Source of the DNA: Kaistella faecalis
GTDB lineage: Bacteria; Bacteroidota; Bacteroidia; Flavobacteriales; Weeksellaceae
Length of the DNA: 64,000 bases
Assembly (NCBI RefSeq): GCF_019195395.1
Contig: NZ_CP078067.1
Location: 434,001-498,000, forward strand
Reading direction: 5' to 3'
The notes under the pieces were generated by a model that worked only from the letters and a program-made list of their open reading frames with translations, was not told where the DNA came from and made no database searches. This document shows, in pieces, positions 27,249 through 37,454 of this stretch. Numbering within the stretch: position 1 is the first letter of the stretch; every line of letters begins with the position of its first letter. The position numbers and the translations under genes are program-made.

Positions 27249-29801
27249 TTACCCACATTTCGAACTTCCGCAATTCTTACAAATCAAACATCCTTCCTGA
27301 TACACCACCTGATCGGAACCGCAATTGGAACATTTTCCGCCGGCATCCGTTCCATCCGGAATATAACGTTTCAAAGCTCTTGCAACACCGGCTTTCCAGT
27401 TGTTGATGGATTCAGAATCGAGTTCTAGTCTGTTGATCAACTCCACTACATTTTCAATCGGCATACCATGTCTTAAAGTCCCGGAAATCAATTTAGCGTA
27501 ATTCCAGAATTCAGGATTAAACTTGTGTGAAAGTCCTTCAATCGTAGTTTTGTAGCCACGAAGATTGGTAAACTGGAAATCGTAGCGTGATTTGCCGTCC
27601 TCATCGCGGTTTTTAATAATAAGACCTTCGTTCACCCAACGCGGAAGCGCAATTCCTTCTTCATCATCAGCCAAACCGGTGAATATTTCGTAAGGCTTTT
27701 TGTCAATTAAACCGACAAAAGCAATCCATTTGTCTTTATTGTTCTGGAAACGGACGATTTCAGCTTCTAAAACTTGTGGCCTTTTTGTCGGAAATGCAGG
27801 TTGAAGAACTTCAGTTTTTTCTTCCTTTTTCTCGTCATTCGAAATCAAAACTCCGGACCGTGAACCGTCACGGTAAACGGTAACGCCTTTACAGCCTACT
27901 TCCCAAGCTTTGATGTACAGTTGATTCACCAGTTCTTCTGTGGCATCATTCGGAATATTAATCGTCACTGAAATCGAATGATCTACCCATTTCTGGATCG
28001 CGCCCTGCATTTCAACCTTGCTAAGCCAGTCCACATCATTGGAAGTTGCTTTGTAATATGGAGAAATTTCAATGATTTTATTGATTTCCTCCTGGGTATA
28101 ATTTTTATCAGTATCGATTCCGTTTACGTCCATCCATTCTTTAAAACGGTGATGAAAAACGATATATTCTTCCCATGAATCCCCTACTTCATCAACAAAA
28201 TCTACGCGCACATCTTTATCATTGGGATTAACTTTTCTTCTTCGCTTGTAAACAGGAAGAAACACCGGCTCAATACCTGAAGTGGTTTGGGACATTAGCG
28301 AAGTGCTTCCGGTAGGCGCAATCGTCAGCAATGCAATATTTCTTCGTCCGTATTTTTTTAGATCTTCATACAATTTGGCATCGGCCTCCTTCAATCTTAA
28401 AATAAACGGATTTTTTTCTTCTCTTTTCGCATCATAAATTCCAAAAGCTCCTCTTTCTTTCGCCATATCTACAGAAGAACGGTATGCTGCAAGCGCTAAT
28501 GTTTTATGAACCAAAGTAGAAAATTCATTTCCTTCTTTACTGCCGTACTGGATATTTAAAGCCGCTAACATATCGCCTTCCGCCGTAATTCCGACACCGG
28601 TTCTTCTGCCTTCGATGGTTTTCTGGCGGATTTTTGTCCACAGATTTTTTTCCGTTGCTTTAATTTCATTTCCTTCCGGATCCGAATCGATTTTAATAAG
28701 GATCGCGTCGATTTTTTCCATTTCCAGATCGATAATATCATCCATCATTCTCTGGGCATAGCCGACGTGCTTTTTAAAAAGTTCAAAATTAAATTTTGCT
28801 TTTTTTGTAAAAGGATTTTCAACGTAGGAGAAGAGATTTACCGCTAAAAGCCTGCAGGAATCATAAGGACATAACGGAATTTCGCCGCACGGATTGGTGG
28901 AAACCGTTTCGTAACCTAAATCTGCGTAGCAATCGGGCAAAGATTCTTTAATAATAGTATCCCAGAAAAGCACACCGGGTTCGGCAGATTTCCATGCGTT
29001 GTGAATGATTTTATCCCAAAGATCAGTTGCTTTTACTTCTTTTCTGAATTTAGGAATTGTGCTGTGAATAGGATATTTCTGAACATAATCTTCCTTTCCC
29101 ACCACCGCTTTCATAAACTCATCATCAATACGGACCGAAATATTTGCTCCGGTAATCTTCCCTTGCTCCAGTTTTGCATTCACGAAGTCTTCGGAGTCGG
29201 GATGATTAATAGAAACTGAAAGCATAAGTGCACCTCTTCTGCCATCCTGAGCCACTTCGCGCGTCGAATTGGAATATCTTTCCATGAACGGAACCAAACC
29301 GGTAGAAGTAAGCGCGGAATTTTTTACTGCAGATCCTTTCGGACGGATGTGGGAAAGGTCGTGACCAACGCCACCGCGTCTTTTCATAAGCTGAACCTGT
29401 TCTTCATCAATCTTCATGATACTTCCGTATGAATCGCTGTCGGTTCCGCTGCCAATTACAAAACAGTTCGAGAGTGAAGCGATTTGAAAATCGTTCCCGA
29501 TTCCTGTCATCGGGCTTCCCTGCGGAATAATATATCTGAATTTCTTTATAAGATCGAAAACTTCTTCTTTAGGAAGCGGATTAGGATATTTGGCTTCGAT
29601 TCTTGAGATTTCTGCAGCAATCCTACGATGCATATCGTCCGGCGTCTGTTCGTAGATATTGCCGTCTGAATCTTTCAGCGCGTATTTGCTCACCCAAACT
29701 TTTGCAGCGAGATCATCGCCTTCGAAATATTTCAGCGTACTTTCGTAAGCATCCTGATAAGTAAAAGTTTTGGGTTGAACCGGTGTTTTTGTGCCTTCCA
29801 T
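27249..29801 (-). CDS. nrdJ: Adenosylcobalamin-dependent ribonucleoside-diphosphate reductase (class II)
   Basis: A class II ribonucleotide reductase that makes deoxyribonucleotides without oxygen-dependent radical generation; coenzyme B12 supplies the radical. The 850 residues contain the first redox Cys in ASLSNCFVIG, the loop NPCGEIPLCPYDSC with the radical-site Asn/Cys/Glu, and TIAPTGSTSLM. The C-terminus has a zinc-ribbon (CSNCGSD...CLICKNCG) and a final CxxxxC-like tail typical of the NrdJ-Z subgroup. It stands alone with its own terminator. Two 30-bp direct repeats lie upstream. I looked for a B12 riboswitch in the leader and saw none. Confidence 0.93.
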   Translation of the reverse strand: MEGTKTPVQPKTFTYQDAYESTLKYFEGDDLAAKVWVSKYALKDSDGNIYEQTPDDMHRRIAAEISRIEAKYPNPLPKEEVFDLIKKFRYIIPQGSPMTGIGNDFQIASLSNCFVIGSGTDSDSYGSIMKIDEEQVQLMKRRGGVGHDLSHIRPKGSAVKNSALTSTGLVPFMERYSNSTREVAQDGRRGALMLSVSINHPDSEDFVNAKLEQGKITGANISVRIDDEFMKAVVGKEDYVQKYPIHSTIPKFRKEVKATDLWDKIIHNAWKSAEPGVLFWDTIIKESLPDCYADLGYETVSTNPCGEIPLCPYDSCRLLAVNLFSYVENPFTKKAKFNFELFKKHVGYAQRMMDDIIDLEMEKIDAILIKIDSDPEGNEIKATEKNLWTKIRQKTIEGRRTGVGITAEGDMLAALNIQYGSKEGNEFSTLVHKTLALAAYRSSVDMAKERGAFGIYDAKREEKNPFILRLKEADAKLYEDLKKYGRRNIALLTIAPTGSTSLMSQTTSGIEPVFLPVYKRRRKVNPNDKDVRVDFVDEVGDSWEEYIVFHHRFKEWMDVNGIDTDKNYTQEEINKIIEISPYYKATSNDVDWLSKVEMQGAIQKWVDHSISVTINIPNDATEELVNQLYIKAWEVGCKGVTVYRDGSRSGVLISNDEKKEEKTEVLQPAFPTKRPQVLEAEIVRFQNNKDKWIAFVGLIDKKPYEIFTGLADDEEGIALPRWVNEGLIIKNRDEDGKSRYDFQFTNLRGYKTTIEGLSHKFNPEFWNYAKLISGTLRHGMPIENVVELINRLELDSESINNWKAGVARALKRYIPDGTDAGGKCSNCGSDQVVYQEGCLICKNCGSSKCG

Positions 29802-29840
29802 AATAATATTTGTTTTTCGAAATAAAATTACAGAAGATTA

Positions 29841-29936
29841 TCTGATTAAAAAAAAGTTTACAAATATTTTAGTTTAAGATACTAATAATCAATGTAAAAA
29901 ATATTTTCTGATTTAAAAAAGTTTACAAATTTTTAA
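29841..29936. repeat. Pair of ~30-bp direct repeats upstream of nrdJ
   Basis: Two near-identical segments, 29841-29870 and 29907-29936, share TCTGATT, an A run and GTTTACAAAT in the same order and orientation, 66 bp apart. They occupy the 155-bp gap upstream of the ribonucleotide reductase gene and could be duplicated regulator sites or duplicated promoter parts. Confidence 0.6.
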
Positions 29937-29955
29937 AATCTATTTATGATTATAA

Positions 29956-31041
29956 TCACAAATTGTTGAAAACTTTTTCGTACTGACTGAGAATAAATTG
30001 TTTAGAAAACCTTGACCGGATAGATTCCTTAATTAAACTTTCCAAATGGGATTCATCCAAAACCTGCAGAATTTTTTCAGCAAACAGTTCATGGTTTTCG
30101 ATGGCTAGAATCTCTCCGTTGATCTTGGGCTGGATGATTTCGTTGATTCCGCCAGGACAGTTATTCGCCAGCGCATAAACACCGCAGGCTCCGGCTTCCA
30201 ACAATACATTCGGAAAACCTTCGTAACGTGAGGAAAGGATGAATAAATCAGCATATTTCAGAAACTGATAGGGATTTTTTTGCTGTCCATGGAAAATAAC
30301 GTTTTCTAATCCAAATTCTTCTTTTTTCTGATGCAGCAAAACCCTGTCTCTACCATCTCCCAGAATGTGGAGAAGAATTTTGTCGTTTTTCAGATGACTG
30401 AAAACCTTCAGTAAATTGTCGAAACCCTTTCTGGACGATAAATTCCCTATAGCGACGACATTTTTATAATCATTCTTAAAGGCTTCGGGTCTCCTCGAAA
30501 TTTCCAACTGTTTTTCAATAAAAGCGAAATCGACCGGGTTATTGATTTTAATAATTTTACTGGGTCTTATTTTGAAATTTTCCACAAGATCGTGCATCAT
30601 ATCATCGCTCTGACAAATAATGCGATGATAATTACTGTAAAATCGGTAAAAGAATCGGATTTCTTTGCGCTTGACATGCCGCGAAACCACATTGGTTTCC
30701 CTTGCAATAAATTTGGTTTTGGGAAAAAGCGGAATAAAAAGCGAGAGATAAGCATTAATTTCTCCGAAACCGCAGAAGACAATATCAGGTTTTCTCTTCT
30801 TAATTTCGAGCAGAATCGGCTTTAAAGAATGACGGATCCGCGGAGTTTTTATATCGATGATTTCTACATCGTCTTTTAAAATATCGAGGTAACCACCTTC
30901 CTTCCGCAGTAATAATATTTTTACGGAGAAAAGATTTCTTGGAAGGTGATTGGCAATGGTAGTAACAATCCGTTCAGCGCCACCGGTGTCGAGGTCGGGA
31001 AGAATAAAAATAATTGATTTTTTGCTTTGAACCGCTGCCAA
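29956..31041 (-). CDS. Glycosyltransferase family 4
   Basis: A 361-residue retaining GT-B glycosyltransferase, probably acting on a cell-surface polysaccharide or lipid carrier. The N-terminal acceptor domain has LPDLDTGGAERIV and the C-terminal donor domain has FILSSRYEGFPNVLLEAGACG, which holds the E-x7-E type motif. No sugar donor can be assigned. The start is TTG at 31041: an in-frame TAG lies two codons upstream and no ATG occurs before the conserved domain. It begins 18 bp after recQ on the same strand, so they may share a transcript. Confidence 0.85.
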   Translation of the reverse strand: MAAVQSKKSIIFILPDLDTGGAERIVTTIANHLPRNLFSVKILLLRKEGGYLDILKDDVEIIDIKTPRIRHSLKPILLEIKKRKPDIVFCGFGEINAYLSLFIPLFPKTKFIARETNVVSRHVKRKEIRFFYRFYSNYHRIICQSDDMMHDLVENFKIRPSKIIKINNPVDFAFIEKQLEISRRPEAFKNDYKNVVAIGNLSSRKGFDNLLKVFSHLKNDKILLHILGDGRDRVLLHQKKEEFGLENVIFHGQQKNPYQFLKYADLFILSSRYEGFPNVLLEAGACGVYALANNCPGGINEIIQPKINGEILAIENHELFAEKILQVLDESHLESLIKESIRSRFSKQFILSQYEKVFNNL

Positions 31042-31059
31042 TGTCTACAGTTTTGACCG

Positions 31060-33264
31060 TTAGTTAGCGACATCGCTGATGAATTTGATTCTTAGCATCC
31101 GAACTTCCTCATCGCTTAAATCATCACCGAATTCTGCCAGAAGCACTTTCATACTGTCACTGTCCGATCCGCGCATGAATTCCATGAATTCTTCCACAAT
31201 ATCTTCATCGAAATTTTCATCGACGTAATAATCAATATTAAGTTTAGTTCCCTGATAAACAATACGTTCCATTTCCTTTAGCAAATCCTCCATCGAAAGA
31301 TTTTTTGCTTTCGCAATATCCTCCAGATCAATTTTTTTATCGGTACTCTGAATGATGAATACTTTATGGCTGGATTTATTGGCTACCTGCTTGATAACCA
31401 TGTCCTGAGTTCGCTCGATACCGTTCTCCGCGACATATTTCCTGATAAAATCCGCGAATTCTTTTCCGTATTTTTTGGCTTTTCCTTCACCAACTCCGTA
31501 AGTTTTTCCGATTTCATCAACCGTAACCGGATACTGTACCGTCATATCCTCCAAACTTGGATCCATAAAAACGGTGTAAGGCGGAATCCCATGTTTTTTA
31601 GCCACAGATTTCCGCAATTCTTTCAGCTGAACAAAAAGATTTTCGTCTAAACCGCTGTTTTGCTGTACCTGAACCTGCTGGGAATCTGCTTTAGTCTGGG
31701 CAAGATCATATTCGCGGTCTTCAGCAATAAGGAATGTATTTTTATCTTTTCCTTCAATAGCCTTAAGGCCTTTTTCTGTTACTTTAAGAACGCCATAGGT
31801 TTCAATATCTTTCTGAAGATAATCCTGTACGGTTGCCTGCCGGATAATGGATTTCCAGAAATTTTCAGCTTGGTTTCTGCCAATTCCGAAATGTTTGGTA
31901 GTTTCTAATTTATAGGATTTGGTGACCGAATTTTCTTTTCCCACAATCACGGAAATCAAATCTTTGGTTTTGAATTTTTCCTCAAGGTCCTTTACAAGTT
32001 TCAATACCAGCTTTAGTTCTTTGGTGGCATCTTTCAGCTTGGGTGGATTTACAGAATTGTCGCACATTTGCGCACCTGCACCACTTACAGGATCAAACTG
32101 CTCCCCAAAATAGTATAAAATATATTGTCGCCGGCTCATGGAAGTTTCCGCATAGCCAACTACTTCATTCAGGAGTTGAAGACCGATTTCGCGCTCAGAA
32201 ACGGGTTTCTGCGCAAGGAATTTTTCTAGTTTTTCGATATCTTTCGGATCGTAAAATGCCAAGCAAATTCCTTCACCTCCATCTCTTCCAGCTCTTCCGG
32301 TTTCCTGATAATAACTTTCAAGAGATTTCGGAATATCGTAATGAATCACAAACCTAACATCCGGCTTGTCGATTCCCATTCCGAAAGCAATCGTGGCAAC
32401 GATTACATCGCATTCTTCCATCAGGAATTTATCCTGATTCATTACACGGGTTTTCTGATCGAGTCCGGCGTGGTAGGGTAAAGCATCGATTCCGTTAACC
32501 TGGAGTAACTGAGCAAATTCTTCTACTTTTCTCCGGCTCAGGCAGTAAACAATTCCTGATTTTCCTTTATGCTGATTGATGAATTTTACGATTTCTTTAT
32601 CAATATTCACTTTCGGGCGAACTTCATAGAAAAGATTTGGCCTGTTGAAGCTTTCTTTAAAAACCAATGCATTCGACATTCCCAGAGTCTTCTGGATATC
32701 ATCCTGAACTTTTGGCGTTGCAGTCGCTGTTAAAGCAATCACAGGAACGTCTGCTATTTTATCGATGATCAGCTTAAGATTACGGTATTCCGGTCGGAAA
32801 TCATGTCCCCATTCGGAGATACAGTGCGCCTCATCAATGGCTACGAATGAAATTTTAACCTCTTTCAGAAAATCAAGATATTCTTCCTTAATCAGTGATT
32901 CTGGAGCTACATATAAAAGTTTGGTGCGACCCGCCCTGATATCATCAAAAACCTGTTTGGTCTGGGTTTTATTGAGTGAGGAATTTAACACATGGGCTAC
33001 GCCGGGATCTGAGGAAAGTCCGTTAACGGCATCAACCTGATTTTTCATCAGCGCAATCAACGGAGAAACTACAATCGCAGTTCCTTCAGAAATTAAAGCA
33101 GGAAGTTGGTAACAAAGAGATTTCCCGCCGCCAGTGGGCATAAGTACGAAAATATCTTTGCCTTCCAGTAAATTCTTTATAATTGATTCCTGCTGACCTT
33201 TAAATGTAGAGAAGCCGAAATATTTTTTGAGTTCTTTCGATAAATCGGCAGTTTTTGTTTTCAT
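31060..33264 (-). CDS. recQ: ATP-dependent DNA helicase RecQ
   Basis: A 734-residue 3'-5' DNA helicase for recombination repair. Helicase motifs are complete: [13 protein letters not shown] (Walker A), [17 protein letters not shown] (motif II and the aromatic loop), TATATPK, and [10 protein letters not shown] (motif VI). An RQC winged-helix region follows, then an HRDC-like domain near 520-600 and an extra C-terminal part. The RQC zinc site is degenerate: of the four Cys expected, only one remains (QMCDNSV), and the first is replaced in SRRQYIL. This seems typical of the long Bacteroidota RecQ group rather than a defect. It is divergent from kdsD. Confidence 0.93.
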   Translation of the reverse strand: MKTKTADLSKELKKYFGFSTFKGQQESIIKNLLEGKDIFVLMPTGGGKSLCYQLPALISEGTAIVVSPLIALMKNQVDAVNGLSSDPGVAHVLNSSLNKTQTKQVFDDIRAGRTKLLYVAPESLIKEEYLDFLKEVKISFVAIDEAHCISEWGHDFRPEYRNLKLIIDKIADVPVIALTATATPKVQDDIQKTLGMSNALVFKESFNRPNLFYEVRPKVNIDKEIVKFINQHKGKSGIVYCLSRRKVEEFAQLLQVNGIDALPYHAGLDQKTRVMNQDKFLMEECDVIVATIAFGMGIDKPDVRFVIHYDIPKSLESYYQETGRAGRDGGEGICLAFYDPKDIEKLEKFLAQKPVSEREIGLQLLNEVVGYAETSMSRRQYILYYFGEQFDPVSGAGAQMCDNSVNPPKLKDATKELKLVLKLVKDLEEKFKTKDLISVIVGKENSVTKSYKLETTKHFGIGRNQAENFWKSIIRQATVQDYLQKDIETYGVLKVTEKGLKAIEGKDKNTFLIAEDREYDLAQTKADSQQVQVQQNSGLDENLFVQLKELRKSVAKKHGIPPYTVFMDPSLEDMTVQYPVTVDEIGKTYGVGEGKAKKYGKEFADFIRKYVAENGIERTQDMVIKQVANKSSHKVFIIQSTDKKIDLEDIAKAKNLSMEDLLKEMERIVYQGTKLNIDYYVDENFDEDIVEEFMEFMRGSDSDSMKVLLAEFGDDLSDEEVRMLRIKFISDVAN

Positions 33265-33494
33265 TTTTTATTATTCAATTGTATAGCGCAGACTGAACTC
33301 CTTATTCCTTCATTTACCGCAAAATTAATCATCCGTGGCAGTTCTTCTTAAATTGTTTGCTAAATTTGCATACCACCCAAAGTTAGAAAATAAAAATCAA
33401 AATAAAAATATACACTACTAATTTTGGGACGCATATAAATAAAATATTTCCTTATATTAATAGGATTAAAATTTCCTGTTTTCAAAATAGCAAA

Positions 33495-34454
33495 ATGAAC
33501 CATCCCGAAATTCTTCAAATCGCGAAAAAGGCAATATCAGTTGAAATTAATGAGCTGGAAAATCTTAAAAACCGGCTCGATGATAATTTTCTGAAAGCCA
33601 CAGAAATCATTAATTCCGCGAAAGGCAAACTCATCATCGTAGGAATCGGAAAATCTGCACATGTAGGAAACAAAATTGTTGCCACGCTGAATTCTACCGG
33701 AACACCTTCGCAGTTTCTCCACGCTTCAGAGGCGATTCATGGCGATTTAGGAGTTATTCAGAAAACCGATGTGGTGCTTTGTATTTCCAACTCCGGAAAT
33801 TCGCCTGAAATTGTAAATCTTCTTCCTTTTCTTAAAGATTATTCGTCTGCTTTAATAGGAATGACGGGCAATCTGAAATCTAAACTGGCGGATTTTTCGG
33901 ACGTTGTTTTAAACTCTTCGGTAGAAAAAGAAGCATGTCCCATCAAACTTGCGCCAACCAGTTCTACAACAGTACAAATGGCTTTGGGAGACGCTTTGGC
34001 AGTCTGTCTGATGGAACTCAACGGATTCAAAGAAAACGATTTCGCGAAATTCCATCCAGGAGGAAGTTTAGGAAAAAACCTCACCGCGAAAGTGGAACAG
34101 TTTCTTTCTTCACAAAAACCACAGGTTTCAAGCACTGCAAACATCCGCGAAATCATTATTTCTGTGAGTAGTTCTTCGCACGGAATCACGGTTGTGACCG
34201 AAGGAGAAGAAATCACCGGCGTAATTACCGATGGAGATTTAAGGAGGATGCTCATGAGCGAACAGGATGTTTCTAAGATTGTGGCGAAAGATATTATGAG
34301 CAGCAACCCAAAAAGTATCGACAAGAATGCGCTTGCAAAAGAGGCGATGCAGATTCTGAAAGACAAGAACATCGGTCAGCTGATCGTAACCGAAAATAGC
34401 AAATACCACGGAATCATCGACATCCACAGACTTCTGGATGAAGGTATAAATTAA
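33495..34454 (+). CDS. kdsD: Arabinose-5-phosphate isomerase (KdsD/KpsF/GutQ family)
   Basis: It interconverts ribulose-5-phosphate and arabinose-5-phosphate, the first step towards Kdo for lipopolysaccharide. The 319 residues have an N-terminal SIS domain (about 35-170) with GIGKSAHVGNKIVATLNSTGTPS, read in parts, and CISNSGNSPEI, which bind the sugar phosphate, and two C-terminal CBS domains (about 205-319). The length matches E. coli KdsD. It is followed by tatC after 135 bp. The 230 bp between it and recQ show a -7-like TAAATTTG (33361-33368) but no full promoter. Confidence 0.92.
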   Translation: MNHPEILQIAKKAISVEINELENLKNRLDDNFLKATEIINSAKGKLIIVGIGKSAHVGNKIVATLNSTGTPSQFLHASEAIHGDLGVIQKTDVVLCISNSGNSPEIVNLLPFLKDYSSALIGMTGNLKSKLADFSDVVLNSSVEKEACPIKLAPTSSTTVQMALGDALAVCLMELNGFKENDFAKFHPGGSLGKNLTAKVEQFLSSQKPQVSSTANIREIIISVSSSSHGITVVTEGEEITGVITDGDLRRMLMSEQDVSKIVAKDIMSSNPKSIDKNALAKEAMQILKDKNIGQLIVTENSKYHGIIDIHRLLDEGIN

Positions 34455-34589
34455 AGAGGTTTACTGGAAAACAGTTTTTTATAAAACGAATGATCAAGAT
34501 AATCGGGCGAAAATTGTTTCGTCCGTTTCCTGTATTCGGCAATATTTCAGTAATTTCGCAGTCTTGAATTCCAAATCTAGAATTTTAAA

Positions 34590-35411
34590 ATGAGCGAAGG
34601 AAAAGAAATGTCTTTTTGGGGACACATTGGCGAGCTGCGGGGACATCTAATCCGGTCCATCATTGCCATTATCGTGGGTGCCATTGTTGTAGGATTTAAT
34701 GTGAACTGGATTATGGACCATATTTTCTTCGGGCCTACGAGAAACGATTTCTTTACATTCAGGGTGGTAAACCATTTCTCACGGGAACTGATTGGAGAAA
34801 ACAGTATTGTGCTCCCCGATCATTTTGCGGTACAGCAGAAGAAGCTCTTTCAGCAGTTTAATGTAATGATGTCGGTTTCTATTTTTGGAGGTATCGTAGC
34901 GGCGTTTCCTTATATTGTTTGGGAACTTTGGCGCTTTATTTCTCCGGCCCTTCATCCGAACGAGAGAAAAAACTCAGTCTTCATGATTAATTTTGTGTGG
35001 ATACTTTTTCTGGTAGGGATTCTGTGCGGATATTTCCTGATTCTTCCTTTTGCGATTAATTTCGGACTCTTATTTACCATTTCCGATTCCATTACCCAGC
35101 TTTTCGATCTTAGCGATTACACCACTTTATTCATGCAGGTTGTACTGGGTATGGGCATTGTGTTTTTGTTTCCCGTAATCGTTTATTTTCTGACGACCAT
35201 CGGAATTCTTACTCCCAAATTTATGCGCACTTACCGCCGACATGCAATTGTTTTAATTATGGTTGTCGCTGCGATCATTACTCCGGCAGATGTTTTAAGT
35301 ATGCTTATGGCTGCATTTCCGCTGCTTTTACTGTATGAATTCAGTATCATGATGAGCGCTTATACTTACAAAAAAGTTCAGGACAGATCGCAGGTACCTG
35401 CAGAACAGTAA
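34590..35411 (+). CDS. tatC: Twin-arginine translocase subunit TatC
   Basis: The six-helix core of the Tat translocon, which binds twin-arginine signal peptides and exports folded proteins. At 273 residues it has the usual Bacteroidota length. SFWGHIGELRGHLIRS near the N-terminus, the long insert between the first two helices, and YIVWELWRFISPALHPNERK are family signatures. No tatA lies beside it in the window. The gene ends two bases before repeat element A. Confidence 0.94.
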   Translation: MSEGKEMSFWGHIGELRGHLIRSIIAIIVGAIVVGFNVNWIMDHIFFGPTRNDFFTFRVVNHFSRELIGENSIVLPDHFAVQQKKLFQQFNVMMSVSIFGGIVAAFPYIVWELWRFISPALHPNERKNSVFMINFVWILFLVGILCGYFLILPFAINFGLLFTISDSITQLFDLSDYTTLFMQVVLGMGIVFLFPVIVYFLTTIGILTPKFMRTYRRHAIVLIMVVAAIITPADVLSMLMAAFPLLLLYEFSIMMSAYTYKKVQDRSQVPAEQ

Positions 35412-35412
35412 T

Positions 35413-35534
35413 TATGAGAAGCAACACGGTTTTCGTTTCTTTCTGAGACCCGTCCCGCTGTCACTACTCGCTTTTCAGCGCGACGGCTGCGCCGCCGCGC
35501 TGAAAAGCTCAAACATACCGTTCCATCGGGGCTA
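35413..35534 (-). repeat. Dispersed hairpin element, copy A
   Basis: On the minus strand the element reads AGCCCCGAT..., TTTGAGCTTTT, a strong hairpin, AAAAGCGAGT, AGCGGGACGGGT and a tail ending near TGTTGCT. It matches copy B (46880-47002, plus strand) in block order and in most bases outside the hairpin. The hairpin (35471-35507) has a 12-bp arm plus 4 bp with one mismatch and loop TGC. It begins two bases after the tatC stop, pointing towards tatC. Confidence 0.82.
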
Positions 35535-35623
35535 GAACTTCTCTTCTTTATTCCTCTAGAAAATTTTCTAAACTATTTTTCGAACAGACAATTCGGTTAT
35601 CTTTCCGGACTTGAAGTTCCTTC

Positions 35624-35651
35624 CAAAAAAAACACGCCTCACAGCGTGTTT
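35624..35651 (-). terminator. Intrinsic terminator after the SRPBCC gene
   Basis: A 7-bp stem (AACACGC/GCGTGTT) is followed on the minus strand by an unbroken run of T residues, 18 bp after the stop codon. Confidence 0.85.
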
Positions 35652-35668
35652 CCTCAATCAATATTAAC

Positions 35669-36094
35669 CTATTTTTCTATAAATTCTTTTAAACTCTGTC
35701 CCACAATATCGGTCCATCCGTTTTCGAAACTTTCTTTCTGGAAATCTTTGCCTAAATGACTGAAATTCTCCAGACCCTTGTGCGTGAGGGTAATAACTGT
35801 TCCCCCATTTTCTTCCTCCAATTCCCATCTTACAATTGTTTTCTCCTTAGAAATTTCCGGGTAAGACCAGGTATGCTTAAATTTCTCATTCGGAATCACC
35901 TCCAGAATTTCCCCATGATGATGAAACCTTTTTTCCTCGCCGGGTTCATAAAAATTGAACTCTTTGTGAAGTCCCAGTTCAAAATCCGGGATATCAAAAT
36001 ACCATTCCTTCATCTGCGCTTTATCGGTCAAAGCGTTCCATACCTTTTCTACGGGCGCATTCACTCTTTGTTTAATGACAACATTTTCGTGCAT
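35669..36094 (-). CDS. SRPBCC (AHSA1-like) domain protein
   Basis: A 141-residue protein of the START/Bet v1-like SRPBCC superfamily, Aha1-C-terminal branch. VIKQRVNAPVEKVWNALTDKAQMKEWYF and the final WTDIVGQSLKEF, both read in parts, are typical. These small cytoplasmic proteins form a hydrophobic pocket; the ligand is unknown. I chose the ATG at 36094 because the family usually begins just before this core. The ATG at 36130 would add 12 residues of no clear match and cannot be excluded. Confidence 0.8.
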   Translation of the reverse strand: MHENVVIKQRVNAPVEKVWNALTDKAQMKEWYFDIPDFELGLHKEFNFYEPGEEKRFHHHGEILEVIPNEKFKHTWSYPEISKEKTIVRWELEEENGGTVITLTHKGLENFSHLGKDFQKESFENGWTDIVGQSLKEFIEK

Positions 36095-36265
36095 AATCTT
36101 AGATTTTTTTGATGGTATTAAAGTTAACATTTATTTCAGTCATAGATAAAATTATTACCATGATTTTATTCATTTCCTTAATTTTCGGTTACATTTGCAG
36201 CCATTTATAAAGTAAAATTCGTGTACACAGTTTTATTTTAAACCATTAAAACTGTCTAAAATAAG

Positions 36266-37381
36266 ATGAAGATTTTAAAAAACGTTATGATTATCATACT
36301 TTTTCTGCTCGCGGTTCTTGCCACCGCAACTTATCTGGTGATGAAGCATCCAAAATTCGGAAAAAGCCCGTCTGGAGAACGGATGGAAAGAATACAGAAA
36401 TCGCCGCATTACAAAAGCGGAAAGTTCCTTAATCTTAATAAAACACCTCAACTTGCAGAAGACACCTCAATGCCGGAAGTGATGTTCAGGTTTCTTTTCG
36501 GCAAGAAAGAAAACCTCAGACCTTCAGAGAAATTCAATTTTACCAAAACTGATTTAAAAAATCTGAATCCCAACGAAAACGCGTATATCTGGATGGGACA
36601 TTCTTCTTATTTTATCCAGATCAACGGCAAGAAAATCCTTGTTGATCCGGTTTTCAGCGGAAATGCGTCGCCTTTTACCTTTACAACCAAAGCTTTTGAA
36701 GGATCCGATCTGTACACCACTGACGATATTCCGGAGCTGGATTATCTTATCATTTCGCATGATCACTGGGATCATCTGGATTATGAAACCGTGAAGAAGC
36801 TCATTCCTAAAGTTAAAAAAGTGATCACTGGCCTTGGAACCGGCGAACATCTTGAATACTGGGGCTACGATCCTAAAAATCTTATCGAACTCGACTGGAA
36901 CGAAAGTTCAGATTTAGAAAACGGTTTTAAAGTCTATTGCGAACCTGCAAGACATTTTTCCGGGCGCGGTTTTAAGCGTGACCAGGCGATTTGGGCAAGT
37001 TTCGTTTTTGAAACTCCGAAACAGCGAATTTATATCGGCGGCGACAGCGGTTACGATGATCATTATAAAATGATCGGCAATAAATTTGGGAGCTTCGATC
37101 TTGCTATTCTTGAAAACGGCCAGTACAACAGCGATTGGCGGTATATTCACTTTATGCCGGGAGAAAACATTAAAGCCATGAAAGAACTTAATGCAAAAAG
37201 AATGATTCCGGTTCATAACTCGAAATTCGCCCTGGCAAATCATTCGTGGAAAGAACCGCTCGATAAAATGACCCAACTGAATACGGAAAAGCTTCGAATC
37301 ATCACCCCAAAAATAGGGGAAAAAGTAAACTGGGAAGATGATTTGAAAGTGTACGAAGAATGGTGGCAAAACAATCTGTAA
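36266..37381 (+). CDS. Metallo-beta-lactamase-fold hydrolase (NAPE-PLD-like)
   Basis: A 371-residue MBL-fold hydrolase with an N-terminal membrane anchor (residues 4-25). The zinc-binding motif is SHDHWDHLD, followed by the later His in EPARHFSGRG, the Asp in IGGDSGYDDHY and HNSKFALANHSW. The architecture resembles bacterial relatives of N-acylphosphatidylethanolamine phospholipase D and UlaG, so a phosphodiester or lactone substrate is likely, but none can be named. A -7 box TACATTTG (36190-36197) lies 68 bp before the ATG with a weak -33 element. It is probably monocistronic. Confidence 0.85.
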   Translation: MKILKNVMIIILFLLAVLATATYLVMKHPKFGKSPSGERMERIQKSPHYKSGKFLNLNKTPQLAEDTSMPEVMFRFLFGKKENLRPSEKFNFTKTDLKNLNPNENAYIWMGHSSYFIQINGKKILVDPVFSGNASPFTFTTKAFEGSDLYTTDDIPELDYLIISHDHWDHLDYETVKKLIPKVKKVITGLGTGEHLEYWGYDPKNLIELDWNESSDLENGFKVYCEPARHFSGRGFKRDQAIWASFVFETPKQRIYIGGDSGYDDHYKMIGNKFGSFDLAILENGQYNSDWRYIHFMPGENIKAMKELNAKRMIPVHNSKFALANHSWKEPLDKMTQLNTEKLRIITPKIGEKVNWEDDLKVYEEWWQNNL

Positions 37382-37454
37382 GATATTTGGAATAATTTTT
37401 TCTTGCATGTAAAAAAGGTCTTGAAGAAGCACGAACTAAAATAAATTCCGCGCC

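Noticed and set aside
29802-29955. Possible cobalamin riboswitch in the nrdJ leader
   Set aside because: The gap is only about 155 bp, very AT-rich, and lacks the B12-box and the folded core of the riboswitch; only the direct repeats are supported.
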